The notes beneath the pieces were generated by a model. That model saw nothing but the letters and a program-made list of their open reading frames with translations, was not told the DNA's origin and searched no databases. Both the position numbers and the translations under genes were made by a program. DNA of 64,000 nucleotides from Christiangramia fulva (GTDB taxonomy: Bacteria > Bacteroidota > Bacteroidia > Flavobacteriales > Flavobacteriaceae), in NCBI RefSeq assembly GCF_003024155.1, contig NZ_CP028136.1:930001-994000 (forward strand), read 5' to 3'. This document shows positions 1 through 9,034 of this stretch, piece after piece. The number at the start of each line of letters is the position of its first letter. The stretch's first letter is position 1.

Positions 1-1549
1 GTTTTGAAATGAACCATTCTTCGATCGTCCCGATATAACCGCCCTTCATATATTTTACACTCAGCATCGCATCGCTCACAATGGTCCCTATCTGCAGCCG
101 GTGTCTCATGGCCACGCCTCGATCGTTGATCCTGAATTTTCCGTCTTCCTCGATCTCCACTTTTTTATATTCGTCGTAAGCCTGTAAACTCTGACTTCCT
201 TTGGTGATGAAATTGAGGATCCACTGCCATTCTTCTTCGGTAATTCCCTGAAAGCAAAAAGTCGAAGCCACTTCGGGAAAGATCTCTTTTGGATAAAAAC
301 CGTCGGAAACCGCCAGAGTGTTCAAATACTGTACCAGCACATCAAAACTCATGAGATAGGGAATTCGATCTTCCACCGCCTTCTTTTCAACGGCTTTCTG
401 AAGCGCTGAAGCCTCGATAAGTTCAATTGCGTGGGTAGGCAAAAAATAGATCAGGCTCACTTTTCCGGGCTGATGCCCGCTGCGCCCGGCACGCTGAAGA
501 AATCGCGCTACTCCTTTAGGACCGCCAATCTGAACTATGGTTTCAACTGGCGCAAAATCGACTCCCAGATCAAGACTGGAGGTACAAACCACAGCCTTCA
601 GACTTTCATTCCTGATGGCCTGCTCCACCCAAAGACGCGTTTCTTTATTGATACTCCCGTGATGCATGGCGATCTCCCCGGCCAGCTCAGGATATTTCGC
701 CAGCAGTTTCTGAAACCAGATCTCGCACTGCGACCTGGTATTGGTAAAAAGCAGCGTGGTTCTTGAATTTTTGATAATGGGAACGACCTCATCGATCAGG
801 TGTAATCCTAAATGACCCCGCCACGGAAACTTTTCCATTTTGTCGGGAATGATCGATCTTACCTCGATTTTCTTTTTAAGATCGGCCTTGATCATCACCG
901 AATTTTTCAGTGCCTCAGAATTGGGTCCCAATAAAACCTCTCGGGCCTGCTCGAGGTTCCCAATCGTAGCCGAGATCCCCCAAATTCGAAGATCTTTAGA
1001 AATGGTTTTCAATCTTGAAAGCGCCAGTTCTACCTGTACTCCGCGTTTGCTGCCCAGCAACTCATGCCATTCGTCAATGACAATAGCATTTAAATTCTTG
1101 AATTGTTTTTTATAATTTTTGGAAGAAAGCAGTAAATGCAAACTCTCGGGAGTAGTAATGAGCAAATCTGGCATCGATTTTTTTTGCGCTGCCCGTTCTT
1201 TTTGAGGTGTATCTCCGGTTCTTATCCCCACCGTAAACTGTGTTCCCATCTCTTCTGCAAACCGGCTTGCAGCCTGCTCAATTTCTACGGAAAGAGCTCG
1301 CAGCGGTGTGATCCAAACCGCCTTTAAACCACTTTTATGTTTGGTTGTGTAATCGGGATTTTTTCGAATGTACTCCAGAACAATAGGAATCCATAGCGCA
1401 AAGGTCTTTCCACTGCCTGTAGGCGCGTTAAGCAGACCATTCTTCTTCTGGAGATAAGCATCCCAGGTATCTTTCTGGAACTTGAAAGGCTTCCAATCCT
1501 GACCGGCAAACCAGTTTTCAGCTAAAGTTACAAGTTCCTTTTTGTTCAT
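1..1549 (-). CDS. Ligase-associated DEXH-box DNA helicase (Lhr-like), 3' part outside window
   Basis: Superfamily 2 helicase of the Lhr type that accompanies the ATP-dependent ligase and MBL exonuclease in bacterial ligase-associated repair clusters. Reading from the ATG at 1549 gives 516 residues with no stop before the window edge, so the C-terminal part is missing. Visible motifs are Walker A APTGSGKT (residues 42-49), TTPESLH, the DEWH box near 158, SATIGN near 190, TLLFTNTRSQ near 262 and QRAGRSGH near 353. These cover both RecA-like domains. The ligase and exonuclease genes lie upstream on the same strand, separated by a small lipoprotein gene and about 160 bp. The role in repair is family knowledge; the motifs are seen directly. 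The protein was translated by hand because the frame is open at the window start. Confidence 0.93.
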   Translation of the reverse strand, partial: MNKKELVTLAENWFAGQDWKPFKFQKDTWDAYLQKKNGLLNAPTGSGKTFALWIPIVLEYIRKNPDYTTKHKSGLKAVWITPLRALSVEIEQAASRFAEEMGTQFTVGIRTGDTPQKERAAQKKSMPDLLITTPESLHLLLSSKNYKKQFKNLNAIVIDEWHELLGSKRGVQVELALSRLKTISKDLRIWGISATIGNLEQAREVLLGPNSEALKNSVMIKADLKKKIEVRSIIPDKMEKFPWRGHLGLHLIDEVVPIIKNSRTTLLFTNTRSQCEIWFQKLLAKYPELAGEIAMHHGSINKETRLWVEQAIRNESLKAVVCTSSLDLGVDFAPVETIVQIGGPKGVARFLQRAGRSGHQPGKVSLIYFLPTHAIELIEASALQKAVEKKAVEDRIPYLMSFDVLVQYLNTLAVSDGFYPKEIFPEVASTFCFQGITEEEWQWILNFITKGSQSLQAYDEYKKVEIEEDGKFRINDRGVAMRHRLQIGTIVSDAMLSVKYMKGGYIGTIEEWFISK

Positions 1550-1709
1550 ATTTTATTAGTAGATGGAGTCAATTTAAAAGAAAACTGTCTGAAAAATAAG
1601 CCATTCTTATAATATTCAGCGATCATGATTTATGGAAAATTCAGGTTAACAGATCGTCTTTTGAATATTACAGTCTTTTTTTCAGACAGCTCAATATTTT
1701 TATTTTTTA

Positions 1710-2243
1710 TCAGGTACTTCCCTGTGTTGATTTTCCTTTCGGTTCTTCTACCCTCGGAATTATTGGTTGATGCCCGTTATAAAAGAACTGCGGATAATTA
1801 TGTTTCATAAATTCCTGGTGGATCGAATCCATTTTCCGCACCTGGTCCATAAAATCTTTTGAATTCATATGATGACTGAAAAATCCGCGATTCAAAAAAT
1901 CATTTTCGGGAATAGAATCATTGAAAAACGATTCAAATAAAGCCGACTGGTCATTCATTCCGCTGCTTTGAAAATACTGGCGGAAATTCTGCATCATTCT
2001 GTTCATTTGCGCATCAGAGATCGTATCACCATTGATCGTGTTATACGAATAAACATAGGTGGAATCGTAGCTTATCAGGTTTCCGTTCTCATCGAATTCC
2101 CTGTTTACTTTCCAGCTTCCTTTAGGAGCATTTTGAGCAGTTTTGGCCTGTTCTTCAGTTTCTTTCTTTTCCTTTTTATCCTGAGCGTTACAACTTGTAA
2201 GACTTAGAAGAAGTATTGCCAGCATAAAAAATTTAGTTTTCAT
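1710..2243 (-). CDS. Small lipoprotein of unknown function
   Basis: A 177-residue protein starting at the ATG at 2243; a longer reading would need a TTG nine bases upstream. The N-terminus has a lysine, a hydrophobic stretch and a lipobox LTSC with the cysteine at residue 18, so it should be exported and lipidated. A Lys/Glu-rich linker follows, then a mixed segment rich in Asp, Met, Phe and His (for example QNFRQYF, RGFFSHHMNSKDFMDQVRKMD). I recognise no domain. It sits between the repair helicase and the ligase on the same strand, but nothing in the protein suggests a repair role. An inverted repeat (1585-1596 with 1678-1689) lies just past its stop. Confidence 0.75.
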   Translation of the reverse strand: MKTKFFMLAILLLSLTSCNAQDKKEKKETEEQAKTAQNAPKGSWKVNREFDENGNLISYDSTYVYSYNTINGDTISDAQMNRMMQNFRQYFQSSGMNDQSALFESFFNDSIPENDFLNRGFFSHHMNSKDFMDQVRKMDSIHQEFMKHNYPQFFYNGHQPIIPRVEEPKGKSTQGST

Positions 2244-2344
2244 TTTGAACAAATTTTAGTTGCACGAAACAGTTAAAAACATTGATGGAATAACAATATA
2301 AATACCATTTTTAATTTTGCATTATTAAAATTTTTCTAAAAAAA

Positions 2345-4003
2345 TCAGGGGATCAAAGCCTTGAGATCTTCGAGGGTGTTGGCATCTTCTATTTTTTTAT
2401 CGGTTCGCCATCGCAAAATTCTGGGGAACCTTGTCGCTACGCCGCTTTTATGACGTTTTGATTCGGCGATGCCTTCAAAAGCAATTTCGAAAACGTGATG
2501 TGGCGTTACGCTTCGTACCGGCCCGAATTTCTCCAGGGTATTTTTCTTGATCCAGGCATCTAATTTTCGGAACTCCTCGTCGGTTAAGCCCGAATAAGCC
2601 TTCGCAAAAGTCACAAGTTCCTGTTTTTCCTCATCCCAGAGTCCGAAGGTATAATCGGTAAAAAGATTGCTTCTTCTCCCGTGCCCCCGCATGGCGTAGG
2701 TTAAAACCGCATCGATGGTAAGCGGATCTACTTTCCATTTCCACCAGTCACCTTTTTTTCGGCCCACCAGGTAAGGTGAATCAAGCCTTTTCAGCATCAA
2801 TCCTTCCGACATGACTTCCCGCGCTCGTTCTCTCTCTTCCGCAGCTTCTTTCCAGCTTTCAAAAGTGATATATTCGGAAAGATGTAACGGAAATTTTTCC
2901 GCAGAGACCTCCTGGTGTAATCTTTCAAGAATTTTCCGCCTTTCCTCAAAAGCCATTTCCCTGATATCTTCACCATCCCATTCCAGCAGATCATAAGCCT
3001 TCAGAATTACAGGTGTTTTTTTAAGCAGATTTTTGGTCACGTTCTTTCTCCCGATTCGGGTTTGCAGGTCTTTAAAAGTTCCAATTTGCCCTTTCGGAAA
3101 AGGGAGAATTTCCCCGTCGATCACCGTTCCGTTGGGAATCACTCCCACAAATGCCTCGAATTCGGGATATTTATCGGTGACAAGTTCTTCGCCACGACTC
3201 CAAACGAAAAGCTCATTATTGCGCACGATCACCTGGGAGCGGATCCCATCCCATTTATGCTCGGCGCTCCAGATTGACGGATCGCCAAGTTCTTCCGGTT
3301 CGTCCTCAATCGCATAGGCCAAATAGAACGGATAGGGTTTGGACAAATAATCCTCCTCATTTTCTTCCAGAATAAGACTATTGAAACTGGTTTTCGAAGG
3401 ATCCCAGTTTCCCATCATCTTATACGCGAGAATATCTTCATCGATATCGGTAGCTTTTGAAAGAGCTCTTGTCATGAGCTTTTGACTCACCCCTATGCGG
3501 AAACTTCCCGTAATAAGTTTGGTAAAAACGAAGCGTTCGTAGTAATTAAGATTTCGCCAGTTTTCGAACAGGTATTCTTTTTTTTCTTCTTCTGAAAGCG
3601 GTTTCAAATCGACAATTTCCTGAAGGAACTGGTTGAGTGATTTTTCGGTGGTACTTTCGGAATTTGGAATGACCAGCGCGATGGTTTCAGCGAGGTCGCC
3701 TACAATATGATAAGATTCCTCAAAAAGCCACAGTGGGATATTTGCCAGTTCTGAAGCCCATTCCCGCATCAAAGTAGTATTAACCGGACGGGGCGGCCGG
3801 CGATGACTGAGAATCGCAATGGTCCAAACCTTATCTTTTGGCGGTGCGTTTTTGAAATATTCGGTAAGCGCGTCGACTTTAAGGCTGGTTTTATTAGTGC
3901 TGTCAAGTTTCCGGATGAGTTCGGCAAATGCCGCCATTCCACCCTGATCAGAATCCTGGATGCTCTCTGTCTTTTTAACCGATTTGATCTTTTCCTTACT
4001 CAT
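2345..4003 (-). CDS. ATP-dependent DNA ligase (ligase-associated repair cluster)
   Basis: Seals nicks using ATP, forming a covalent lysyl-AMP intermediate. The protein has an N-terminal helical DNA-binding region and then the nucleotidyltransferase core. The adenylation motif is KWDG with the lysine near residue 249 (AEHKWDGIR). DGEILPF, LKAYDLLEWDGEDIR, SEGLMLKR and WWKWKVDPLT are the further ligase motifs, and an OB-fold C-terminus ends in RFPRILRWR. The ATG at 4003 overlaps the exonuclease stop by eight bases, which implies translational coupling. Many relatives begin near the ATG at 3937 (MAAFAELIRKLDSTNKT), so the start could be there. A longer frame to 4120 exists but lies inside the exonuclease gene. 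About 550 residues, close to the usual family length. Confidence 0.95.
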   Translation of the reverse strand: MSKEKIKSVKKTESIQDSDQGGMAAFAELIRKLDSTNKTSLKVDALTEYFKNAPPKDKVWTIAILSHRRPPRPVNTTLMREWASELANIPLWLFEESYHIVGDLAETIALVIPNSESTTEKSLNQFLQEIVDLKPLSEEEKKEYLFENWRNLNYYERFVFTKLITGSFRIGVSQKLMTRALSKATDIDEDILAYKMMGNWDPSKTSFNSLILEENEEDYLSKPYPFYLAYAIEDEPEELGDPSIWSAEHKWDGIRSQVIVRNNELFVWSRGEELVTDKYPEFEAFVGVIPNGTVIDGEILPFPKGQIGTFKDLQTRIGRKNVTKNLLKKTPVILKAYDLLEWDGEDIREMAFEERRKILERLHQEVSAEKFPLHLSEYITFESWKEAAEERERAREVMSEGLMLKRLDSPYLVGRKKGDWWKWKVDPLTIDAVLTYAMRGHGRRSNLFTDYTFGLWDEEKQELVTFAKAYSGLTDEEFRKLDAWIKKNTLEKFGPVRSVTPHHVFEIAFEGIAESKRHKSGVATRFPRILRWRTDKKIEDANTLEDLKALIP

Positions 4004-5018
4004 TATCCTTTTCCTTATCGCTTTCCAGCTGTCCGGTTTCTCCTTCATACTGAGTTTCTTCGGTTCGCGCGTCATAAGCCTGTTCCCGCAGATACCGGGA
4101 AAAAATATCGGTATAACCATGCGTACAGATCACTTTTTCACAGCCGGTTTCTTTGATGGAGGTCAGCAGTCCCTGCCAGTCACAGTGATCGCTAAGTACA
4201 AATCCGCGGTCGATCGCTCTTCTTCGGCGTGCACCTCTAAAAGTCATCCAGCCGCTGGCCGAAGCGGTCACATACGGAACCATCTTCCGGATCCAGGTCG
4301 AGCCGTGAGCGCTGGGTGGAGCGAGAACAATATTTCCTTTAATTTCCTCCTTTTTGGTCTCGCGGGTAATTCTGATAGTTTCCGGAAAATTAGCCTGAGA
4401 CCTTAGAACTTCCGTCATATTTTCAATTGCTCCGTGGGTATAAATCTTCCCGATGGAAGTATCCAGATGTTTCAGCAAACGCTGGGCTTTTCCGAGAGAA
4501 TAACCAAATAAAATTGAAGTCCTTTCATCCTCTTTATTCTGTTGCCACCACTCATTGATATCGTTCATCACCTGCTCCTGTGGCGTCCATTTAAAAGCGG
4601 GCAGTCCAAAGGTGCATTCAGTAATAAAAGTGTCACATTTTACCGGCTCGTAGGGCACCGCCACGCCGTCATCTTCAGTTTTATAATCTCCTGTAAAAAC
4701 CCAGACTTCGCCCTTATGCTCCACCCGGATTTGAGATGAACCGATGATATGCCCTGCAGGATGCAGCGAAAATTTCACATTATTAATGTTAAAGGTTTCA
4801 TTCCACTCTTTTCCGGCTACTTCAATATCACCTAATCGATGCTTGATAACAGGAACATTGCTTTGGTGCGTGATGTATTTTTTATGTCCCCAACGAGCAT
4901 GATCGGCATGGCCATGAGAAATGATGGCCTTTTCCACCGGGCGCCAGGGATCGAGATATACGTCGGCGGCAGCGCAGTAAATACCTTTGTCATTAAATAC
5001 CAGTAAAGGTGTTTTCAT
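3996..5018 (-). CDS. Ligase-associated MBL-fold exonuclease
   Basis: Metallo-beta-lactamase/beta-CASP-type nuclease of 340 residues, the partner of the ATP-dependent ligase and Lhr-like helicase. The metal-binding signature SHGHADHAR lies near residues 34-42. Other visible elements are HPAGHIIGSSQIRVE, VFTGDYKTEDDG (metal-ligand Asp) and FVLSDHCDW near the C-terminus, which supplies the late histidine ligand. Family knowledge: these are Snm1/Pso2-like DNA exonucleases thought to process ends for ligation. It is the first gene of the minus-strand cluster and its last bases overlap the ligase start. ATG start at 5018; no leader peptide, so cytoplasmic. Confidence 0.93.
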   Translation of the reverse strand: MKTPLLVFNDKGIYCAAADVYLDPWRPVEKAIISHGHADHARWGHKKYITHQSNVPVIKHRLGDIEVAGKEWNETFNINNVKFSLHPAGHIIGSSQIRVEHKGEVWVFTGDYKTEDDGVAVPYEPVKCDTFITECTFGLPAFKWTPQEQVMNDINEWWQQNKEDERTSILFGYSLGKAQRLLKHLDTSIGKIYTHGAIENMTEVLRSQANFPETIRITRETKKEEIKGNIVLAPPSAHGSTWIRKMVPYVTASASGWMTFRGARRRRAIDRGFVLSDHCDWQGLLTSIKETGCEKVICTHGYTDIFSRYLREQAYDARTEETQYEGETGQLESDKEKDNE

Positions 5019-5144
5019 ATATCCATTTCTGAGGAAAACTGAATTTAAAACTTTGCGTTTTTTCGCGGAAGCGATTAAGAAAAGATTAGCTAAAGATCAG
5101 CCTATTTTCTACTGTTTTTGATGTTTTTTAGCTTTGTGTTTCTT

Positions 5145-5152
5145 TATATTTG
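5145..5152 (+). promoter_or_regulatory. Putative -7 element TATATTTG
   Basis: Matches the Bacteroidota primary sigma factor consensus TAnnTTTG and lies 18 bases before the ATG of the TerB-like gene. No TTTG box sits at the ideal 17-23 base spacing upstream, so the call rests on the -7 element and its position. Confidence 0.4.
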
Positions 5153-5169
5153 TATATAAAACTACTAGA

Positions 5170-5601
5170 ATGTCTTTTTCAGATTTGTTTGGCTCAGGAG
5201 AGCATTTAAGAAATTTAAGCCACTTTGCTTCTATCGTAAATCTCGCCGCGATAGACGGTGAGATCAATGAAAAGGAGGAAGCGCTGTTACGCCGTTTTGC
5301 CCGAAAACTCGACATCAGCGAAGAGGAATATTCCAAAGTGATGGAAAACCCAAAACTCTTCCCTTTAGTTGGGTATAACAGCGTGGAAAAAAGGCTTGAA
5401 AGACTGCACGATCTTTTCAGGATCATTTATGCCGATCATGATATTGACGAAGAAGAATCTGAACTTGTCAAACGTTACGCTATCGGTCTTGGCTTTTCAA
5501 GTCAGGCTTCAGAAGGTATTATCAAACGATCCATTCAGATCTTCAGCGGGCAGCTGAGTTTCGAAGACTACCGTTATTTACTGGAAAAGGAAAGGGCGTG
5601 A
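5170..5601 (+). CDS. TerB-like / DjlA-N-like helical protein
   Basis: A 143-residue cytoplasmic protein. The TerB-like fold is suggested by two similar acidic helical segments, [21 protein letters not shown] and [18 protein letters not shown], each with the 'D-G/D-x-I-x-x-E-E' pattern typical of TerB domains. Those acidic loops may bind metal in the family; that is knowledge, not shown here. The frame can be extended 12 codons upstream through a non-ATG start, but the ATG at 5170, just after a TATATTTG box, fits better. Its 3' end overlaps the convergent fructose-bisphosphatase gene by 28 bases. No specific role can be assigned. Confidence 0.8.
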   Translation: MSFSDLFGSGEHLRNLSHFASIVNLAAIDGEINEKEEALLRRFARKLDISEEEYSKVMENPKLFPLVGYNSVEKRLERLHDLFRIIYADHDIDEEESELVKRYAIGLGFSSQASEGIIKRSIQIFSGQLSFEDYRYLLEKERA

Positions 5602-6620
5602 CTCTGATTTTTCTCATCACTTCTTTTCATAAATTCTTCAGCTTTCTCGACCATTTTTTTGCTTCCGCAGAAGAAAGGGGTGCGCTGGTGTAATTCTGCA
5701 GGTTTAATATCTAATATACGCTGAAAACCATCACTGGCATTTCCTCCGGCCTGTTCCGTAATAAAAGCGATGGGATTGCATTCGTATAACAATCTTAACT
5801 TTCCTTCAGGTGCTTTTGAGGTTTTGGGATAGATAAAAATACCTCCCTTGATCATATTCCTGTGAATATCTGAAACCATCGAGCCAATATACCTGGAAGT
5901 ATAAGGCCGGTCTTCCTTCTCTTCCTGGCAATATTTTATGTAATCTTTCACTCCCTGGGGAAAATGCACATAATTTCCTTCATTTATGGAATAAATTGAT
6001 CCGTTTTCAGGAAATTTCATGTTCGGATGTGAAAGATACCAGCTACCCAGAGCCGGGTTGAGCGTAAAACCGTTTACCCCGTGACCGGTAGTATAAACCA
6101 GCATGGTAGAAGTTCCATAAATAATATAACCTGCTGCCACCTGAAGGTTCCCCGGCTGCAGAAAATCTTCAAGCTGTACCGGAGTTCCAATGGGAGTAAC
6201 CCTTCTATAGATAGAAAAAATAGTTCCTACCGACACATTCACATCTATATTTGAGCTTCCGTCGAGCGGATCCATCAACACTACATATTTATTCTTATTA
6301 TCCCGGTTTTGTCCTGAAATTTGTATAAAATCATCACTTTCTTCAGAAGCGATTCCACATACGATTTCTCTGTTGGTAAGAGTCTGGATAAATTTTCGGT
6401 TGGCATACACGTCGAGCTTTTGCTGGTCCTCACCCTGTACATTGGTTTCGCCATTTGCACCGAGGATATCTACTAATCCGGCTTTATTAACTTCATGATT
6501 TACTACCTTTGCTGCCAGTCGCAGTGAATTGATCAATCTTGAAAGTTCTCCGGAAGAATATGGGAAATCGGCCTGGTTCTCGATGATGAATTCTCCCAGG
6601 GTTTGTTTGGGTGTTGGCAT
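5574..6620 (-). CDS. fbp: Class I fructose-1,6-bisphosphatase
   Basis: Hydrolyses fructose 1,6-bisphosphate to fructose 6-phosphate in gluconeogenesis. The 348-residue length and signatures are those of class I FBPase: SEESDDFI (metal-binding acidic patch), the substrate/metal loop [19 protein letters not shown] near residues 110-128, and [21 protein letters not shown] near the C-terminus. ATG start at 6620. The gene is convergent with the TerB-like gene, overlapping it by 28 bases, and divergent from the GNAT gene at 6725, leaving about 100 bases for both promoters. No sign of damage. Confidence 0.97.
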   Translation of the reverse strand: MPTPKQTLGEFIIENQADFPYSSGELSRLINSLRLAAKVVNHEVNKAGLVDILGANGETNVQGEDQQKLDVYANRKFIQTLTNREIVCGIASEESDDFIQISGQNRDNKNKYVVLMDPLDGSSNIDVNVSVGTIFSIYRRVTPIGTPVQLEDFLQPGNLQVAAGYIIYGTSTMLVYTTGHGVNGFTLNPALGSWYLSHPNMKFPENGSIYSINEGNYVHFPQGVKDYIKYCQEEKEDRPYTSRYIGSMVSDIHRNMIKGGIFIYPKTSKAPEGKLRLLYECNPIAFITEQAGGNASDGFQRILDIKPAELHQRTPFFCGSKKMVEKAEEFMKRSDEKNQSHALSFSSK

Positions 6621-6724
6621 GTCTCTGATTTATGATTAGGCAGCTAAATTATCAATTTTTGAAGTTACTACATCGTTTTCGTAAATATTATTCGCAATGT
6701 TTACATTAGTTTAAAACAAATTAT

Positions 6725-7213
6725 ATGGAAATTAACATTCGGAAGGCGCAAAAAAAAGATATGGGCGCTGTTTTGGAACTGATCAATGAACTGGCAATTT
6801 TTGAAAAAGAACCCGATGCGGTCATCATCGATGAGAATGATCTAATACGGGATGGTTTTGGTGAAAATCCGGCGTTTCACTGCTTTGTAGCCGAAGCCGA
6901 CGGGAAGATCCAGGGTATGGCACTGATCTATTTCAGATATTCCACCTGGAAGGGAAAGACCGTTCATCTTGAAGATCTTATCGTTCGCGAGGCTTACCGC
7001 GGAAAGGGTCTTGGTTCAGCTTTGTATACAGAGGTCATCCAATTTGCAGCCGACCAGAAAGTAAAACGTATCGAATGGGTGGTACTTAACTGGAATAAAC
7101 CCGCCGCCGATTTCTACCGAAACAGCGGTGCGGATGTATTGGAAGACTGGGATACGGTGCAGATGCACGAAGAAGCCATGCTGAAATATCTTGAAAATAA
7201 AGGCAGGCTTTAA
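6725..7213 (+). CDS. GNAT family N-acetyltransferase (first tandem copy)
   Basis: A 162-residue single-domain acetyltransferase. The acetyl-CoA loop is YRGKGLGSAL (residues 91-100), preceded by HLEDLIVREAYRG. The sequence resembles the diamine/thialysine acetyltransferase branch of GNATs (FxxxxxWKGKxxHLEDL), so a small amine is a likely substrate, but this is inference. The next gene encodes a close paralogue, evidently from a tandem duplication; the block STWKG-T-VHLEDLIVRE is shared. ATG start at 6725. Confidence 0.9.
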   Translation: MEINIRKAQKKDMGAVLELINELAIFEKEPDAVIIDENDLIRDGFGENPAFHCFVAEADGKIQGMALIYFRYSTWKGKTVHLEDLIVREAYRGKGLGSALYTEVIQFAADQKVKRIEWVVLNWNKPAADFYRNSGADVLEDWDTVQMHEEAMLKYLENKGRL

Positions 7214-7270
7214 GAGGAGATTAATATTTGTGTGAAAAGCAATCCGTATTTTTGTGAAAAGCCAAAAATA

Positions 7271-7750
7271 ATGGATTATACAATACGCGAAGCCCGAAGA
7301 GAAGATATGCCTTTCGTCCTGGAACTCATCAAGGAACTGGCAGAACACGAAAATCATCTGGATGACGTGGAAGTCAGCGTTGAAGACCTTGAAAAAGAGG
7401 GGTTTGAAAATGGCAATTTCAAATGTTTTGTCGCTGAAGTTGCTGGAAGGATTGAGGGTATGGCACTCGTTTATTTCAGATTCTCAACCTGGAAAGGACG
7501 CACGGTTCACCTCGAAGATCTTATTGTACGCGAAAATATGCGCGGAACCGGCCTTGGAGGAGCCTTATATCAGGCAGTTGTAAAATATGGATATGAACAT
7601 GGCGTTAAACGTATTGAATGGGTAGTTTCTGAAGGAAATGAAAACGCCATCCAGTTCTATGAAAATACGGGCGCCAAGATCAAGGAGACATGGAAGACCG
7701 TTCACATGGAAGAAAGTGGAATCAAAAAAAACATAAAAAAAGGTGATTAA
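7271..7750 (+). CDS. GNAT family N-acetyltransferase (second tandem copy)
   Basis: A 159-residue paralogue of the preceding gene, with acetyl-CoA loop RGTGLGGALY (residues 91-100) and the same HLEDLIVRE core. The frame extends upstream to a GTG at 7232, but the ATG at 7271 aligns with the start of the first copy (IREARREDM versus IRKAQKKDM). Its stop overlaps the GTG start of aspartate kinase by eight bases, so the two are probably translated from one message. Substrate unknown; the same diamine/thialysine-type suggestion applies, as inference. Confidence 0.9.
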   Translation: MDYTIREARREDMPFVLELIKELAEHENHLDDVEVSVEDLEKEGFENGNFKCFVAEVAGRIEGMALVYFRFSTWKGRTVHLEDLIVRENMRGTGLGGALYQAVVKYGYEHGVKRIEWVVSEGNENAIQFYENTGAKIKETWKTVHMEESGIKKNIKKGD

Positions 7751-8996
7751 TGTCTTCAAATTTGGTGGTGCCTCGGTGAAAGACGCCGAGGGAGTCAGAA
7801 ATTTGATCAATGTTCTAAAAGAGACTGGCAGCGACAACAAGCTCATCGTGGTCTCGGCGATGGGAAAGACGACCAATGCCTTTGAGGTTGTATTAAAAGA
7901 ATATTTAGCCGGAGCTTCTGTTCCTCAAAGCCTCATAGAAGTTAAAGAATATCACTTCAGCATTCTTGATGATCTTTTTCCTGGCAAACAGGATCCTGTT
8001 TATTTACAGGTAGAAAATCATTTCAGGGAACTTCAAAACTTTCTTAACCATAATAAATCCACGCAGTATGATTATGTTTATGACCAGATTGTGTGCTTTG
8101 GTGAACTGATCTCAACCACGATCGTTTCAGCATACCTGAATTCTCAAAATTTCAGGGCAAACTGGCTGGACGCAAGGGAATTCTTAAAAACCGACAGCAC
8201 CTATCGCGATGCACAGGTAAACTGGGAAAAGACCCAGGAGCTCATTCAGAAAAACCTGGACGCATCCAAATTAAACATCACTCAGGGATTCATCGGTTCA
8301 GATCCTAATAATTTCACTACCACGCTGGGCCGCGAAGGCTCTGATTATACTGCGGCTATATTCGCTTATTGTTTGAATGCGAAAAGCGTGACCATCTGGA
8401 AAGATGTTCCGGGAGTTTTAAATGCCGATCCTCGTTTTTTTCAAAAAACACAACTGCTCCATCAAATTTCTTATGAGGAAGCGATCGAACTGGCATTTTA
8501 CGGGGCTTCGGTCATTCACCCAAAAACGCTTCAGCCCTTACAGCGAAAGGAAATTCCGCTTTTTGTCCGCTCTTTTCTGAATCCAAAACAGGAAGGAACG
8601 GCTGTCAGTAAAGGCCATAGACTTATCCCGGAAGTACCCTGCTTCATTGTGAAAAAAGACCAGGTACTGATCTCTCTTTCTTCACTGGATTTTTCCTTTA
8701 TTGTTGAGGAAAATATTTCAGAAATTTTCAGATTATTTCATCAATATCAGATGAAGGTTGATCTTATACAGAATTCCGCGATCAGCTTCCGCGTATGCGT
8801 GGACAACAGATTTAACCAGCTGGAAAAGCTTATCCAGCATTTAAAAGCCAGATTCAAAGTAAGCTTTAAAACCGGGGTTTCGCTCTATACGATCAGGCAT
8901 TTTGATGATGCGGCCATTCAAGACCTAGAAAAGGATAAAAAAGTACTTTTAAAGCAACTTACTCAGAATACGGTGCAACTGGTTACCGAAAACTAA
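7743..8996 (+). CDS. Aspartate kinase (monofunctional), GTG start
   Basis: Phosphorylates aspartate as the first step to lysine, threonine and methionine. The N-terminal signature KFGGASV lies at residues 6-12, with the kinase core continuing through GREGSDYTAA and VTIWKDVPGVLNADPR. The C-terminal ~120 residues are shorter and more divergent than in classical enzymes and may hold a single recognisable ACT-like region, so feedback control may differ. The start is GTG: the only nearby ATG is out of frame, and the family begins just before the FGGASV motif. It overlaps the upstream acetyltransferase by eight bases. 417 residues, within the normal range for monofunctional aspartokinases. Confidence 0.92.
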   Translation: MINVFKFGGASVKDAEGVRNLINVLKETGSDNKLIVVSAMGKTTNAFEVVLKEYLAGASVPQSLIEVKEYHFSILDDLFPGKQDPVYLQVENHFRELQNFLNHNKSTQYDYVYDQIVCFGELISTTIVSAYLNSQNFRANWLDAREFLKTDSTYRDAQVNWEKTQELIQKNLDASKLNITQGFIGSDPNNFTTTLGREGSDYTAAIFAYCLNAKSVTIWKDVPGVLNADPRFFQKTQLLHQISYEEAIELAFYGASVIHPKTLQPLQRKEIPLFVRSFLNPKQEGTAVSKGHRLIPEVPCFIVKKDQVLISLSSLDFSFIVEENISEIFRLFHQYQMKVDLIQNSAISFRVCVDNRFNQLEKLIQHLKARFKVSFKTGVSLYTIRHFDDAAIQDLEKDKKVLLKQLTQNTVQLVTEN

Positions 8997-9007
8997 ATTT
9001 GGTTTCT

Positions 9008-9015
9008 TATTTTTG
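9008..9015 (+). promoter_or_regulatory. Putative -7 element TATTTTTG
   Basis: TAnnTTTG match in the short gap between aspartate kinase and the acyltransferase gene, 19 bases before the ATG at 9035. No clear upstream TTG box is visible at proper spacing. The downstream gene may also simply be read from the upstream operon. Confidence 0.3.
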
Positions 9016-9034
9016 GTTAAACAAACCGATCAAT

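Noticed and set aside
3803..4406. Plus-strand frames of 117 and 148 codons opposite the ligase and exonuclease genes
   Set aside because: They are shadows of two well-supported minus-strand genes and resemble no protein family.
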